In this document: positions 57,127 through 64,000 of the stretch, piece by piece
Layout of the letters: each line of letters begins with the position of its first letter
Numbering within the stretch: the stretch's first letter is position 1
Assembly (NCBI RefSeq): GCF_000013665.1
Contig: NC_007912.1
Location: 3,775,501 to 3,839,500, forward strand
Direction of reading: 5' to 3'
From: Saccharophagus degradans 2-40
GTDB lineage: Bacteria; Pseudomonadota; Gammaproteobacteria; Pseudomonadales; Cellvibrionaceae
Length of the DNA: 64,000 bases
Program-made: the position numbers and the translations under genes
Notes under the pieces: generated by a model
The model's database searches: none
Seen by the model: the letters and a program-made list of their open reading frames with translations, nothing else
Told to the model about the DNA's origin: nothing

Positions 57127-57381
57127 TTATTTATCTACCGGCGGTAAAACAGTACTCCACGCCGCTGCCAACGTATTAATACCAATAACCGTTGCAGCCT
57201 GATAGATCACATTCGCCTGCTGCTGCGCGTACACCGCATTCGCGGCCGCCATAGCAACAGAGCTACCAATAGTGTGATACAAATTCCCCATAGCCACAGC
57301 TGGCGCCTCACCAAGCACCTTCACATTCTCCTGGGTAACCGCATCGGTAATTTGCCCATTAACAGACGTTGGGTAGTTCAT
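57127..57381 (-). CDS. RebB family R-body protein (lone homologue)
   Basis: 84 residues from the ATG at 57381, with GGTGAAGG just upstream; the frame extends to 57405. The sequence has the RebB ('killing trait') pattern: VNGQITDAVTQENVKVLGEA, AVAMGNLYHTIG, then an Ala/Gln-rich helix with YAQQQANVIYQAAT. Reb proteins polymerise into R-bodies, coiled ribbons first known from Caedibacter, and are usually encoded as several paralogues with regulators. Here only one copy is seen. The next gene upstream is a REC-GGDEF protein. Whether it forms a ribbon alone is unknown. Confidence 0.87.
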   Translation of the reverse strand: MNYPTSVNGQITDAVTQENVKVLGEAPAVAMGNLYHTIGSSVAMAAANAVYAQQQANVIYQAATVIGINTLAAAWSTVLPPVDK

Positions 57382-57458
57382 TTCCTTCACCTTTTTACTC
57401 CACATAAAATCATTAATTCGTGCTGAATTTCACACACCGAGCGAGACTGCTGCCTGCC

Positions 57459-57490
57459 TCCTGTAAGCTGTCTCTCCTGTAAGCTGTCCC
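57459..57490. repeat. Two-copy 16-bp tandem duplication
   Basis: TCCTGTAAGCTGTC occurs at 57459-57472 and 57475-57488 with period 16, in the spacer between the RebB-like and GGDEF genes. It is probably a recent slippage duplication. Confidence 0.85.
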
Positions 57491-57497
57491 CTATCCC

Positions 57498-58409
57498 TTA
57501 AACAATATTAACCCTATTACGTCCCCTCTCCTTCGCCTGATACAATGCCGCATCTGCACGCTTAATTAAATCTTCAGCGCTCGCCAACCCAGACGACAAC
57601 GCCACACCTATACTCACGGTTAAAAAACTTTTAACCGGGGACGTTAAGTGGGGTATAGCTTCGTCGCGAATAGCTTCTAATATTCTATCGCCAACAGTCA
57701 TAGCACCTTCCATACCTGTGCAGGGCAATAGTACTGCAAATTCCTCACCGCCATAGCGAGCGGCAATATCAATGGGGCGCATTAAAGCTTTTTCTATTGA
57801 ATGCGCCACAGCACTTAACGTTTCATCCCCGCGCACATGACCGTAGGTATCGTTGTAAGCTTTAAAATGATCGATATCAATTAACAGCAAGCCTATTTCA
57901 CTTTGGTCGCGCCGCGCTTGGCGCCAGTATCTATCCATCACCTCATCGAAGCCGCGCCGGTTCAAAATTTTGGTAAGCCCATCGTGATTGGCAAGCTTCA
58001 TTAACTCTTTATTTGCCCGCGCTAATTGGTTTTTCATATGGGCGATGCGCCCCATGGCTTTTAAAATAGCCTCTAGCACAGTGTGGTTTACAGGCTTGGT
58101 TACATAAGCATCACCGCCGGCTTCTAGCCCTTCTACAATATATTCATCGGAGTGTGTGGCACTAAGGTAAATAACGGGCAGCCAATCATCGCCGCTGGCT
58201 TCGCGAATTTTGCGGCAGGTTTCAAAACCATCCATGCCCGGCAGCTGCACATCCAGCACCACAATATCTACCGCATTCGTAGCAAACAGCTCTAGCCCAG
58301 CCTCGCCACTTTCGGCCTGCAATGCCCGGTAACCAATTTTCTCTACCACTCCCACCAAAACCTTGCGTGTGGGTAGGCTATCTTCAATAACTAAAATATT
58401 CGTGGCCAT
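57498..58409 (-). CDS. Response regulator diguanylate cyclase (REC-GGDEF)
   Basis: 303 residues. The receiver domain has Asp53 (VVLDVQLPGMDG) and Lys in VTKPV. A GGDEF domain (~140-303) has the active-site loop GGEEF (220-224) and an inhibitory-site RXXD (211-214) exactly five residues before it, as in PleD-like enzymes. It should make cyclic di-GMP when phosphorylated, with product inhibition. No cognate kinase is adjacent. The ribosome site is a G-rich stretch (GGGGG) before the ATG. Confidence 0.94.
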   Translation of the reverse strand: MATNILVIEDSLPTRKVLVGVVEKIGYRALQAESGEAGLELFATNAVDIVVLDVQLPGMDGFETCRKIREASGDDWLPVIYLSATHSDEYIVEGLEAGGDAYVTKPVNHTVLEAILKAMGRIAHMKNQLARANKELMKLANHDGLTKILNRRGFDEVMDRYWRQARRDQSEIGLLLIDIDHFKAYNDTYGHVRGDETLSAVAHSIEKALMRPIDIAARYGGEEFAVLLPCTGMEGAMTVGDRILEAIRDEAIPHLTSPVKSFLTVSIGVALSSGLASAEDLIKRADAALYQAKERGRNRVNIV

Positions 58410-58482
58410 TCCATTCCCCCTCTGTGCATCCTTTTAAGTGTAGCAGCTATATAAAAAGGGGGCAGTTTGCCCTAAATACTCC

Positions 58483-58514
58483 GTAGGCCCGATAAAGCGT
58501 AGCTGCCATTGGGC
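58483..58514 (+). repeat. REP-like 32-bp palindromic repeat, copy 1 (single)
   Basis: A copy starting GTAGGCCCGATAAAGC and ending CCATTGGGC, with a self-complementary GCCCGAT...ATTGGGC stem. It lies in the 245-bp spacer between the GGDEF and coiled-coil genes. It belongs to the family also found at 58559-58631, 61534-61607 and 61815-61888. Confidence 0.85.
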
Positions 58515-58558
58515 AAAACGGCTGCGAATAAACTATGGCGCAATAGAGCGGTAAAAAA

Positions 58559-58631
58559 GCCTGATGGGGGCAGCGCCTTAGCTGGCCTACTTGTGAATCG
58601 TGGGCCCAATAAAGCAGAGCTGCCATTGGGC
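58559..58631. repeat. REP-like inverted pair, copy 2 (degenerate)
   Basis: A diverged reverse copy (58559-58590) and a forward copy (58600-58631) separated by 9 bp, forming a head-to-head pair like those at 61.5-61.9 kb. The reverse arm has several mismatches. Confidence 0.75.
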
Positions 58632-58654
58632 GGGAGGGGATAATGGGAGGCTAA

Positions 58655-59584
58655 CTATTCCATACTGTTACGCAAGCTGCGTCGCATTTGACTAAACTGC
58701 TGCGATTCGTATTCCACCAAAGCGTTATACTGCTCCTGGGTAAGAACCGATTTAGCCTCGGCAAAGTAATTTTGTGAATAGCTATCTAGCGCGCTCATTA
58801 TTAATTGCTTACCGTCATTGGCAGCGGCACCCCCATCTTGAGCTAGCTGATTGGCAAGACTTAACTGATTATTAAAAGAATCTTTGCTTTTAAGCTTGGC
58901 AAGTAACAAGCTACGCTGTTGAATATTATCTAATTGCGACTCTGGCGCTAGCGCACGATTAAATTGCTTTTGTTGGTACTGCTCAAAGCCAGAATCTTTT
59001 AGCAACCTATAGTTCTCGTACTCCTCTTGCGGCAACACTGCTGCTACTTCTTTATCTATGCTCTCAAGGGCTTGTTGCTGTTGCTCTACATTTCGCGCCA
59101 ACTCTTCTTCCGTAGTGTAATAACTCGCCGTGGTTTTATTTAATACCGCTTCACGAGCGGCCAATAACTTTTTAAGCGTTTCCATCTCGCTTTGCGGCAA
59201 TGTTAAATCCGGCAAAAAAAGCGCATATTTTTTATCTACTATCACATCGGGGGTTACCCCTGTCATTGCGGCTAGCTCGTTATTACTAACAACATCACTC
59301 TCACAATGTGTGGCCACTAACCCTTGCTGCATCGCGCCCGACGCTAAATCTGGCTGCGATAAAATATAATTCTGTAGTTCATCAATATCCGCCTGATACT
59401 GTGAACGCACTTGCGTTAATGCATTAGCATTCTCTGTACGTAAATTCGCTAACTGTTGCTTGGTGCCTTCAAGCTGTAAATAAACATTACTGGCAACAAC
59501 CATGCTACAAACCCATGCAACCGCCAAAATAACCAAAATTAATTTAGTGGCTCTAAGCTTACCAACAGTATTTTCTCTGTTCAT
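58655..59584 (-). CDS. Hypothetical single-pass coiled-coil membrane protein
   Basis: 309 residues from the ATG at 59584 (GGAG 8 nt upstream); the frame extends four codons further. One N-terminal transmembrane helix (~15-38) is followed by a long Gln/Glu/Leu-rich region with predicted coiled coils and repeated EYExYxxL/Q-type helices (for example PQEEYENYRLLKDSG and LTQEQYNALVEYESQQ). It would sit in the periplasm on an inner-membrane anchor. I do not recognise a family and can offer no function. Confidence 0.75.
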   Translation of the reverse strand: MNRENTVGKLRATKLILVILAVAWVCSMVVASNVYLQLEGTKQQLANLRTENANALTQVRSQYQADIDELQNYILSQPDLASGAMQQGLVATHCESDVVSNNELAAMTGVTPDVIVDKKYALFLPDLTLPQSEMETLKKLLAAREAVLNKTTASYYTTEEELARNVEQQQQALESIDKEVAAVLPQEEYENYRLLKDSGFEQYQQKQFNRALAPESQLDNIQQRSLLLAKLKSKDSFNNQLSLANQLAQDGGAAANDGKQLIMSALDSYSQNYFAEAKSVLTQEQYNALVEYESQQFSQMRRSLRNSME

Positions 59585-59657
59585 CACATTCTCCATACCA
59601 CAAGTAATACACGGCTACCTAAAGCGCTACAGTAACTAACATATAACCCCAAAAAGT

Positions 59658-59689
59658 AAAAACCGAGCTCTATAAAAGCAGCTCGGTTT
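59658..59689 (-). terminator. Terminator of the pectate lyase gene
   Basis: AAACCGAGCT (59660-59669) pairs with AGCTCGGTTT (59680-59689) around a 10-nt loop; TTTTT follows on the minus strand. It is 18 bp past the gene stop. Confidence 0.88.
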
Positions 59690-59706
59690 ATTGTATTTAT
59701 AAAAAA

Positions 59707-60981
59707 TTAAAAGCTGCTGATATTGGAAGATTTACAACTTTTCCAAGCCCCAATACAAATATCCCCAGCGTTGCGTAAACGGCTGTTAGTAATAACCGCT
59801 GTAGCGTTCGGGCTGTCTGAACGGAAGATACCTTCACCCATATTAGATATATCGCAGTTATCTACACTTACCGACATGGCAAATGTTTTACCACCATTCT
59901 GACGAAGAAACTTACCCATTTTATTCACAATACAGTTAGAAACTTTTAAGTTAGTCACTGCGTTTACCTGAATAAACTTATCTTCGCCGTCATAGCCTTC
60001 AACATTGGTTACCGTCACGTTACCTTCAGACTTAACGGTCATGGCATCTTCACCTACGTTAGTCCAAAGAATATTATTTAACGTACCGCCGTTGTAAACG
60101 TGAATACCATCCACACCGTTATTGCCAATAATTACATTCTTTAACGTTGCACCGTTTTCTACACGGAAAGCAGGTTTTTGGCTTTCAGATTGGCTACCAT
60201 CACCCAAAGCACTGGTAGGGTTAAATGTTTTACAACCACCATCGTAAGTACCGCTGGTTACCTTAATAGTAGAAGACACAGATTGGCTACCAGTAGAGCT
60301 ACAACTAGAACCTTTTCCACCAGAACTGCTAGAAGTGCTGGAAGAACTTGAACTACTAGAGCTAGAAGAACCGCGCACCGCAGAAGCAACACCCGAGTTG
60401 TAAGCAGTACCATTTACATAATATTTAACCCAGTAGTAATAAGTGGTGCCCGATGCCGCGCCGGTATCACTAAAGCTAGTAGTAGAGCTAGATACACTAG
60501 CAATACGCGTGCGACCGCTTGGGTTTGAATCGGTATCGCGATAAAGCTGCACGGAAGATATAGAACCAGATACAGACCAACTTAAATTGATACCATTGCT
60601 AGAACCCGAGGCCGATAAGCACACCGTAGAACCACCACCGCTGCCACAGCCACCACCAGAAGAGCTACCGGAAGAGCTGCTAGACGAAGATGAAGACGAG
60701 CCAGAAGAGCTAGAGCCGTTTGATGGGATTGAACATTCTTTTACAGATTTAGAAGGAATAGGGTCACTACCAAACGTAGAAACACTACAAGAAAAGCTAC
60801 CGTTTAATACTTTATACACAAACTGCCCAGACGCGCCAAAGGCTACATTCGTAGACTGACTTACCGAGCATGTTTCACCAACCTTACAAATTGTTGTATA
60901 ACCACTTGGGCGGTTTGTTGCGGCGTGCACAGAAAGGCTAGCCGCAAGTAATCCTACTGCAACGAGTATCTTGTTAAACAT
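59707..60981 (-). CDS. Secreted PL3 pectate lyase with polyserine linkers and Fn3 domain
   Basis: 424 residues. A signal peptide ends SVHA-AT. An N-terminal Cys-containing domain of ~65 residues is followed by a Ser/Gly linker, a fibronectin-III-like domain (~125-205), a second polyserine linker, and a PL3 beta-helix (~225-424) with KPAFRVENGATLKNVIIG, NNGVDGIHVYNGG and GEDAMTVKSEG. PL3 enzymes cleave de-esterified pectin by calcium-dependent beta-elimination, here outside the cell. Two polyserine linkers are typical of Saccharophagus-type secreted enzymes. The N-terminal domain may bind plant cell wall but is not assigned. Confidence 0.92.
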   Translation of the reverse strand: MFNKILVAVGLLAASLSVHAATNRPSGYTTICKVGETCSVSQSTNVAFGASGQFVYKVLNGSFSCSVSTFGSDPIPSKSVKECSIPSNGSSSSGSSSSSSSSSSGSSSGGGCGSGGGSTVCLSASGSSNGINLSWSVSGSISSVQLYRDTDSNPSGRTRIASVSSSTTSFSDTGAASGTTYYYWVKYYVNGTAYNSGVASAVRGSSSSSSSSSSSTSSSSGGKGSSCSSTGSQSVSSTIKVTSGTYDGGCKTFNPTSALGDGSQSESQKPAFRVENGATLKNVIIGNNGVDGIHVYNGGTLNNILWTNVGEDAMTVKSEGNVTVTNVEGYDGEDKFIQVNAVTNLKVSNCIVNKMGKFLRQNGGKTFAMSVSVDNCDISNMGEGIFRSDSPNATAVITNSRLRNAGDICIGAWKSCKSSNISSF

Positions 60982-61533
60982 TATTTGTCTCCATTATTTT
61001 TTGTTCTGGCATCACTCTGTAAAAAATTACAAAGACTACAGATAGAGAACGCAAACATGAGTTGTTAAGAATGGGTGAAACTACTTTTATTGTTTTGCCA
61101 ACACTCACCCTGCTAGAACCTTAAAAAGCGATTAGGTTTCGCCCATAAAGGTCTGGCCAAATTATCAATACAGCCAACCATAATAGCAATATTTTGGCTA
61201 TACCATTTTGTAATATGACGGCATTTTGGTAAACCATTAACATATTTATAAAGATTTACGCGCCATTAATGTATACCTTCGGTTACCTTCACCAAAATCC
61301 GCGTAACTCAATAGGTGACAAAAGAATAGAGATTTAAGAAGAAAGGAAAAGAACAAGAATGGGCGACCACATTTGGTAAGGCCAAATCTAACAAAGTTAA
61401 ATATAATTAAGTGCTAAGAATATACACACTTACATTAAGTGCAATTATCTGAGACTGGCTATTAATCGATGCAACGGCAGGTTGAATAGAAATACGTTAT
61501 GCGGGTTATGGGAATTTATGCCCGGCCCAAGAA

Positions 61534-61607
61534 GCCCGATGGCGGCTTTGCCTTATCGGGCCTACGTTAGATTCTGTAGGCCCGATAAAGTGCAGCTGCC
61601 ATCGGGC
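61534..61607. repeat. REP-like inverted pair, copy 3
   Basis: Reverse copy 61534-61565 and forward copy 61576-61607, 32 bp each, 10-bp spacer. Each copy can fold on a GCCCGAT/ATCGGGC stem, and the two can also pair with each other. Confidence 0.88.
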
Positions 61608-61814
61608 AGTTTCTAACCGGTAGCACAAAGGCTTAATTACGTGCCTAAAGCTATCAGTTAGCTACAAATGCAAAAGCCCTAAGGAGGTATATAGCCCTAA
61701 GAAAAACACGCACCTACATTAAATACAATTATTTAAAATAGACTGTTAATCGGCGTAAAGGCACGTTGAAGAAAAATACGTTTACCGGTAGCGGGCGTAC
61801 TCTCGACCTTAGAA

Positions 61815-61888
61815 GCCCGATGGTGGCTTCGCCTTATCGGGCCTACGTTAGAATTTGTAGGCCCGATAAAGCGCAGCTGCCATCGGGC
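61815..61888. repeat. REP-like inverted pair, copy 4
   Basis: Reverse copy 61815-61846 and forward copy 61857-61888, 32 bp each, 10-bp spacer, nearly the same as the pair 281 bp upstream. Confidence 0.88.
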
Positions 61889-62219
61889 GGTTTACACTTT
61901 ATAGCACAGCGCTATCCTCAAGCTTACCTTTTATAGTTATTGGTATTTAATGTATATATTAAAAACAGCGACTGCCGAGGCTCTATCTTGGTGATAAAAG
62001 CTCCATTGTTTATGTACTCTGCAAATAGCTGATAAAACTCTTATGGAAAAAGGGTCATAGCTATCATGCATAATTAGAAGCGAAAGAACATAACTTGGCT
62101 TTTATTTTGTGACGCGTGATAAAAATGATAATATTTTTAAATTAACGAAATACTGAACAATGTGAGAAAGGGCTTTTTTGGCATTCGCCCACAACAGACA
62201 GATTTAAAGGACTTAACGA

Positions 62220-62528
62220 ATGAGATTTATTATTATTTTCATAGCTTCAATATTTTCTGCGGCTGTATATTCAGAGACACTTAATGAGACCCGCACCGTA
62301 AAGCGCATATTTGCGGAAGGTACAGCGTCAGGAGGGTTCTATACTAACGAAGGGCTACCGCAATGCCTCTATCATATAATGTACCTTAAGTTGGATACAG
62401 ATGCTGGCAAGGCTCAGTTTTCTATGCTGTTAGCAGCTAAAGCTTCAGGTCAAAAAATAGTACGTATTGATTACACCGTTAACCCTAGTAATGGCAAGTG
62501 CAATTTAACAGGCTTTCATGTTGAATAG
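62220..62528 (+). CDS. Small exported protein of unknown function (family A)
   Basis: 102 residues with a signal peptide (cleavage near VYS-ET) and AAAGGA ribosome site. Two Cys remain in the mature part. It carries the motif SMLLAAKASGQKIV shared with three neighbouring small genes (general form M-x-x-AKAS-x-x-x). The mature chain is probably a single small beta-rich domain with a disulfide. Function unknown. It is transcribed opposite to its relatives. Confidence 0.78.
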   Translation: MRFIIIFIASIFSAAVYSETLNETRTVKRIFAEGTASGGFYTNEGLPQCLYHIMYLKLDTDAGKAQFSMLLAAKASGQKIVRIDYTVNPSNGKCNLTGFHVE

Positions 62529-62651
62529 AATCTAACAAACGCTAACAAGTATCGCCGTCGAAAAGTATCTTGCTTTATGTGCAAATTCGCTGTCAGTTCA
62601 TCTCGATAAATCCTGCCAGCGATATGAGTATAATTAAATTCTGCGATGAGC

Positions 62652-62987
62652 TTAGCGTTTAAGAATAACCCCATTCAATATATCACGCCCCCAATCATCA
62701 CAGCCTCCAATGCTTGGTAGTACCTGCATACCAGAAGCTTTTGCCATCATCATATTAGATAAAATAAGCTCACCTTTTTTGGTATTGGGATAAATTCGTT
62801 TATAACCAGAAGCACTTGAACACCCAGAAGGCGTAAAGTTTTCAGCAAAGGCAACGTAAGCCCGACTGCCATCCGCCTCCCCTTCAATAACTATAAACTC
62901 GACAGTTGTGTAAGTTTGCCATGCAGCGCTGCTTATCGAACTAAAGCACATCACCACAAGTATCAACATTAATTTAAATTTGAACAT
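62652..62987 (-). CDS. Small exported protein of unknown function (family A)
   Basis: 111 residues, signal peptide ending ISSA-AW, two Cys in the mature part, and the shared motif NMMMAKASGMQVLP. Similar in size and plan to the neighbours at 62220, 63049 and 63437. Function unknown. Confidence 0.78.
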   Translation of the reverse strand: MFKFKLMLILVVMCFSSISSAAWQTYTTVEFIVIEGEADGSRAYVAFAENFTPSGCSSASGYKRIYPNTKKGELILSNMMMAKASGMQVLPSIGGCDDWGRDILNGVILKR

Positions 62988-63048
62988 ACTCTAACCTATC
63001 ACTTAGCTGTAAATATTATATTTACGCTACTTATTTAGAAACAAACCA

Positions 63049-63384
63049 TTAGTTGGTATGCACCCAACGAAAAGAAGGAAAGTCCATAAAGCACGTCTCT
63101 CCCGCACCACCGAACGTAACTTTTTTATCTTGCGCTTGCGAGGCCAAAAGAAATGCCATTATAGAAGCAGCATTATTATCGTTCATCCCATCCCAGCGTA
63201 TTGAACCGTCATTTCGCGTACAATTAGTTTCAATAGGCCTACCCAAATCGATATATGCGAAGCATACGTTCGTATCTTTATGGCACCCCAGTTTACTAAT
63301 TTTAACAGTGATATTTTCTGCGTAGCTAAGTGACGAAAAAAACATCAAAACAATTACTATAAATTGGTACTTGCTCAAGCTCAT
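63049..63384 (-). CDS. Small exported protein of unknown function (family A)
   Basis: 111 residues from the ATG at 63384; the frame extends to 63402, and the shorter form gives a cleaner signal peptide (cleavage LSYA-EN). Four Cys in the mature part. The family motif is MAFLLASQAQDKKVTF. Start choice is uncertain because neither ATG has a strong ribosome site. Function unknown. Confidence 0.75.
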   Translation of the reverse strand: MSLSKYQFIVIVLMFFSSLSYAENITVKISKLGCHKDTNVCFAYIDLGRPIETNCTRNDGSIRWDGMNDNNAASIMAFLLASQAQDKKVTFGGAGETCFMDFPSFRWVHTN

Positions 63385-63436
63385 ATCCCCATAAATATTC
63401 ATTTATCTCTGCTTGCACATCTGCAACCGAAGCGCC

Positions 63437-63796
63437 CTAAAAGATAGTTAGATTATACACCGCATCTTCTGGCGTAACCCAACTGCCTACTGCAAGGCAA
63501 GTTTCTTCTGAAGTGCCCTTACCTGTTGAATCACGGTAGAACATTCTAATTTGGCGATCGGAAGCCTTTGCCATCATCACTAAAGACATTCAAGCCTTAC
63601 ATTTTTCTAAATTTTCTTCATCTTTCAAACTACAAATTGAATGAATTCCGTACCCATTATTAACGTGCAACCTGTCGTCGACTCCTAAATATGCGACCTT
63701 GCCAGTGCAAGAATAATTAGCATGCGCAACAACAGGAACTAACAACAAGCCTATTACAAGTAGTTTCACTAAAACCTCTCTCACCATTCTGAACAA
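63437..63796 (-). pseudogene. Small exported protein gene interrupted by an in-frame TGA
   Basis: The frame opens at 63796, encodes a signal peptide (cleavage AHA-NY) and 68 residues to KCKA, then meets TGA (63590-63592). Without any shift the same frame continues through MSLVMMAKASDRQIRMF to a TAG at 63437-63439, about 50 more residues that contain the family motif (MAKAS). Joined, the product would be ~119 residues, the size of the intact neighbours. A TGG-to-TGA change at the position after KCKA is the simplest reading. A sequencing error, read-through, or a separate ORF starting at the ATG right after the stop are alternatives. Confidence 0.75.
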
Positions 63797-63828
63797 AAAA
63801 AAAGTGCTTCACAATTACCCCAATTGCC

Positions 63829-64000
63829 TTAGCCACCACACGTCACGGCTAGTGAATTTCGCCAAAGCTGAACAGCCGCTTCACCATCTGATTTAACTAC
63901 ATTAAAAGGAATACTTGGCAATGCCGTATCTAGCTCATCAAAATCGGCAGGGAAGTTAATTGTAGCTTCTGCATTATTATTTAAAGCTATCGAGAACCAT
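63829..64000 (-). CDS. Hypothetical protein, C-terminal fragment at window edge
   Basis: The minus-strand frame is open from the edge to a TAA at 63829-63831, giving 56 residues ending LAVTCGG. No start is visible, so it continues beyond the window. The fragment (INFPADFDELDTALP...AAVQLWRNS) matches nothing I recognise and lacks the AKAS motif of the adjacent small proteins. Confidence 0.6.
   Translation of the reverse strand, partial: WFSIALNNNAEATINFPADFDELDTALPSIPFNVVKSDGEAAVQLWRNSLAVTCGG

Larger units (their letters stand above)
61411..61970. repeat. Diverged ~281-bp tandem duplication
   Basis: Two copies, about 61411-61691 and 61692-61970, with matching order of words (CTAAGAA, ACATTAA, TTAATCG, GTTGAA, AATACGTT, then the REP pair at an offset of exactly 281 bp). 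The REP pairs are well conserved while flanks have drifted, so the duplication is old or the REP pairs are under constraint. Ends are approximate. Confidence 0.7.
60982..62219. other. 1.2-kb gene-free, repeat-rich region
   Basis: No supported gene. It holds two REP-like inverted pairs inside a ~281-bp tandem duplication, plus the promoter regions of the pectate lyase (minus) and of the small exported protein at 62220 (plus). Confidence 0.6.

Noticed and set aside
58440-61890. CRISPR array
   Set aside because: The repeats are palindromic, in inverted pairs with 9-10 bp spacers, not evenly spaced direct repeats with unique spacers.
63590-63592. TGA read as selenocysteine
   Set aside because: Expected residue is Trp-like rather than Cys, the neighbours show no Cys there, and no selenocysteine machinery or convincing bacterial SECIS is seen; a nonsense mutation is simpler.

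Overview
The window looks like chromosomal DNA of a marine, polysaccharide-degrading gammaproteobacterium of the Saccharophagus/Teredinibacter/Cellvibrio type. The clues are large modular secreted glycoside hydrolases, polyserine and Asp-Pro linkers, repeated CBM6 modules, lipobox-anchored enzymes next to TonB-dependent receptors, and a bicatalytic GH5-CBM6x3-PKD-GH5 endoglucanase whose architecture and length match Cel5A of Saccharophagus degradans. The species assignment is inference from remembered architecture; no search was run.

Layout. (1) 1-4678, minus strand: a urea-type ABC transporter operon urtABCDE (urtE cut by the window edge). Divergent from it (5087-9393) is an ATGA-coupled pair: a hybrid histidine kinase with an NCS1-transporter-like membrane domain plus a Cys-rich module, and a REC-LuxR regulator. 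(2) 9433-14198, minus strand: housekeeping or unknown genes (MDR oxidoreductase, GST, PepSY-like and other membrane proteins, TlpA-like thioredoxin, fatty-acid hydroxylase). (3) 14488-22615: a secreted beta-helix protein with a polyserine linker, a large DUF5060-type lipoprotein hydrolase with a (DP)n linker, an EEP-family membrane protein and an esterase. (4) 23091-25756: an MscS channel with a BON domain, coupled to a DUF2254 membrane protein. (5) 25924-48952: a probable beta-glucan utilisation locus with two TonB-dependent receptors, two GH30 and two GH5 enzymes with CBM6/ricin modules, a vanadium-haloperoxidase/PAP2-like lipoprotein, an FG-GAP/UnbV lipoprotein and a membrane-anchored AraC regulator. 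The GH30 and GH5 types suggest beta-1,3/1,6-glucan, which is inference. (6) 49224-52980, minus strand: a serine beta-lactamase-like membrane protein, a LytS-type kinase and a LytTR regulator in one operon. (7) 53480-56983: the Cel5A-like enzyme. (8) 57127-60981, minus strand: a lone RebB (R-body) homologue, a REC-GGDEF protein, a coiled-coil membrane protein and a PL3 pectate lyase. (9) 60982-64000: a repeat-rich gene desert, then a cluster of small exported proteins, one broken by an in-frame TGA, and a partial gene at the edge.

Non-coding structure is rich. There are ten hairpins with terminator character, a perfect 30-bp inverted repeat (37783-37858), a nest of three inverted repeats (48953-49188), a REP-like 32-bp family (58.5-61.9 kb) partly inside a ~281-bp tandem duplication, a 13-bp tandem repeat in a 5' leader, and a hairpin carrying the phage MS2 coat-protein operator core. 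No tRNA, rRNA, CRISPR array or intact transposase was seen.
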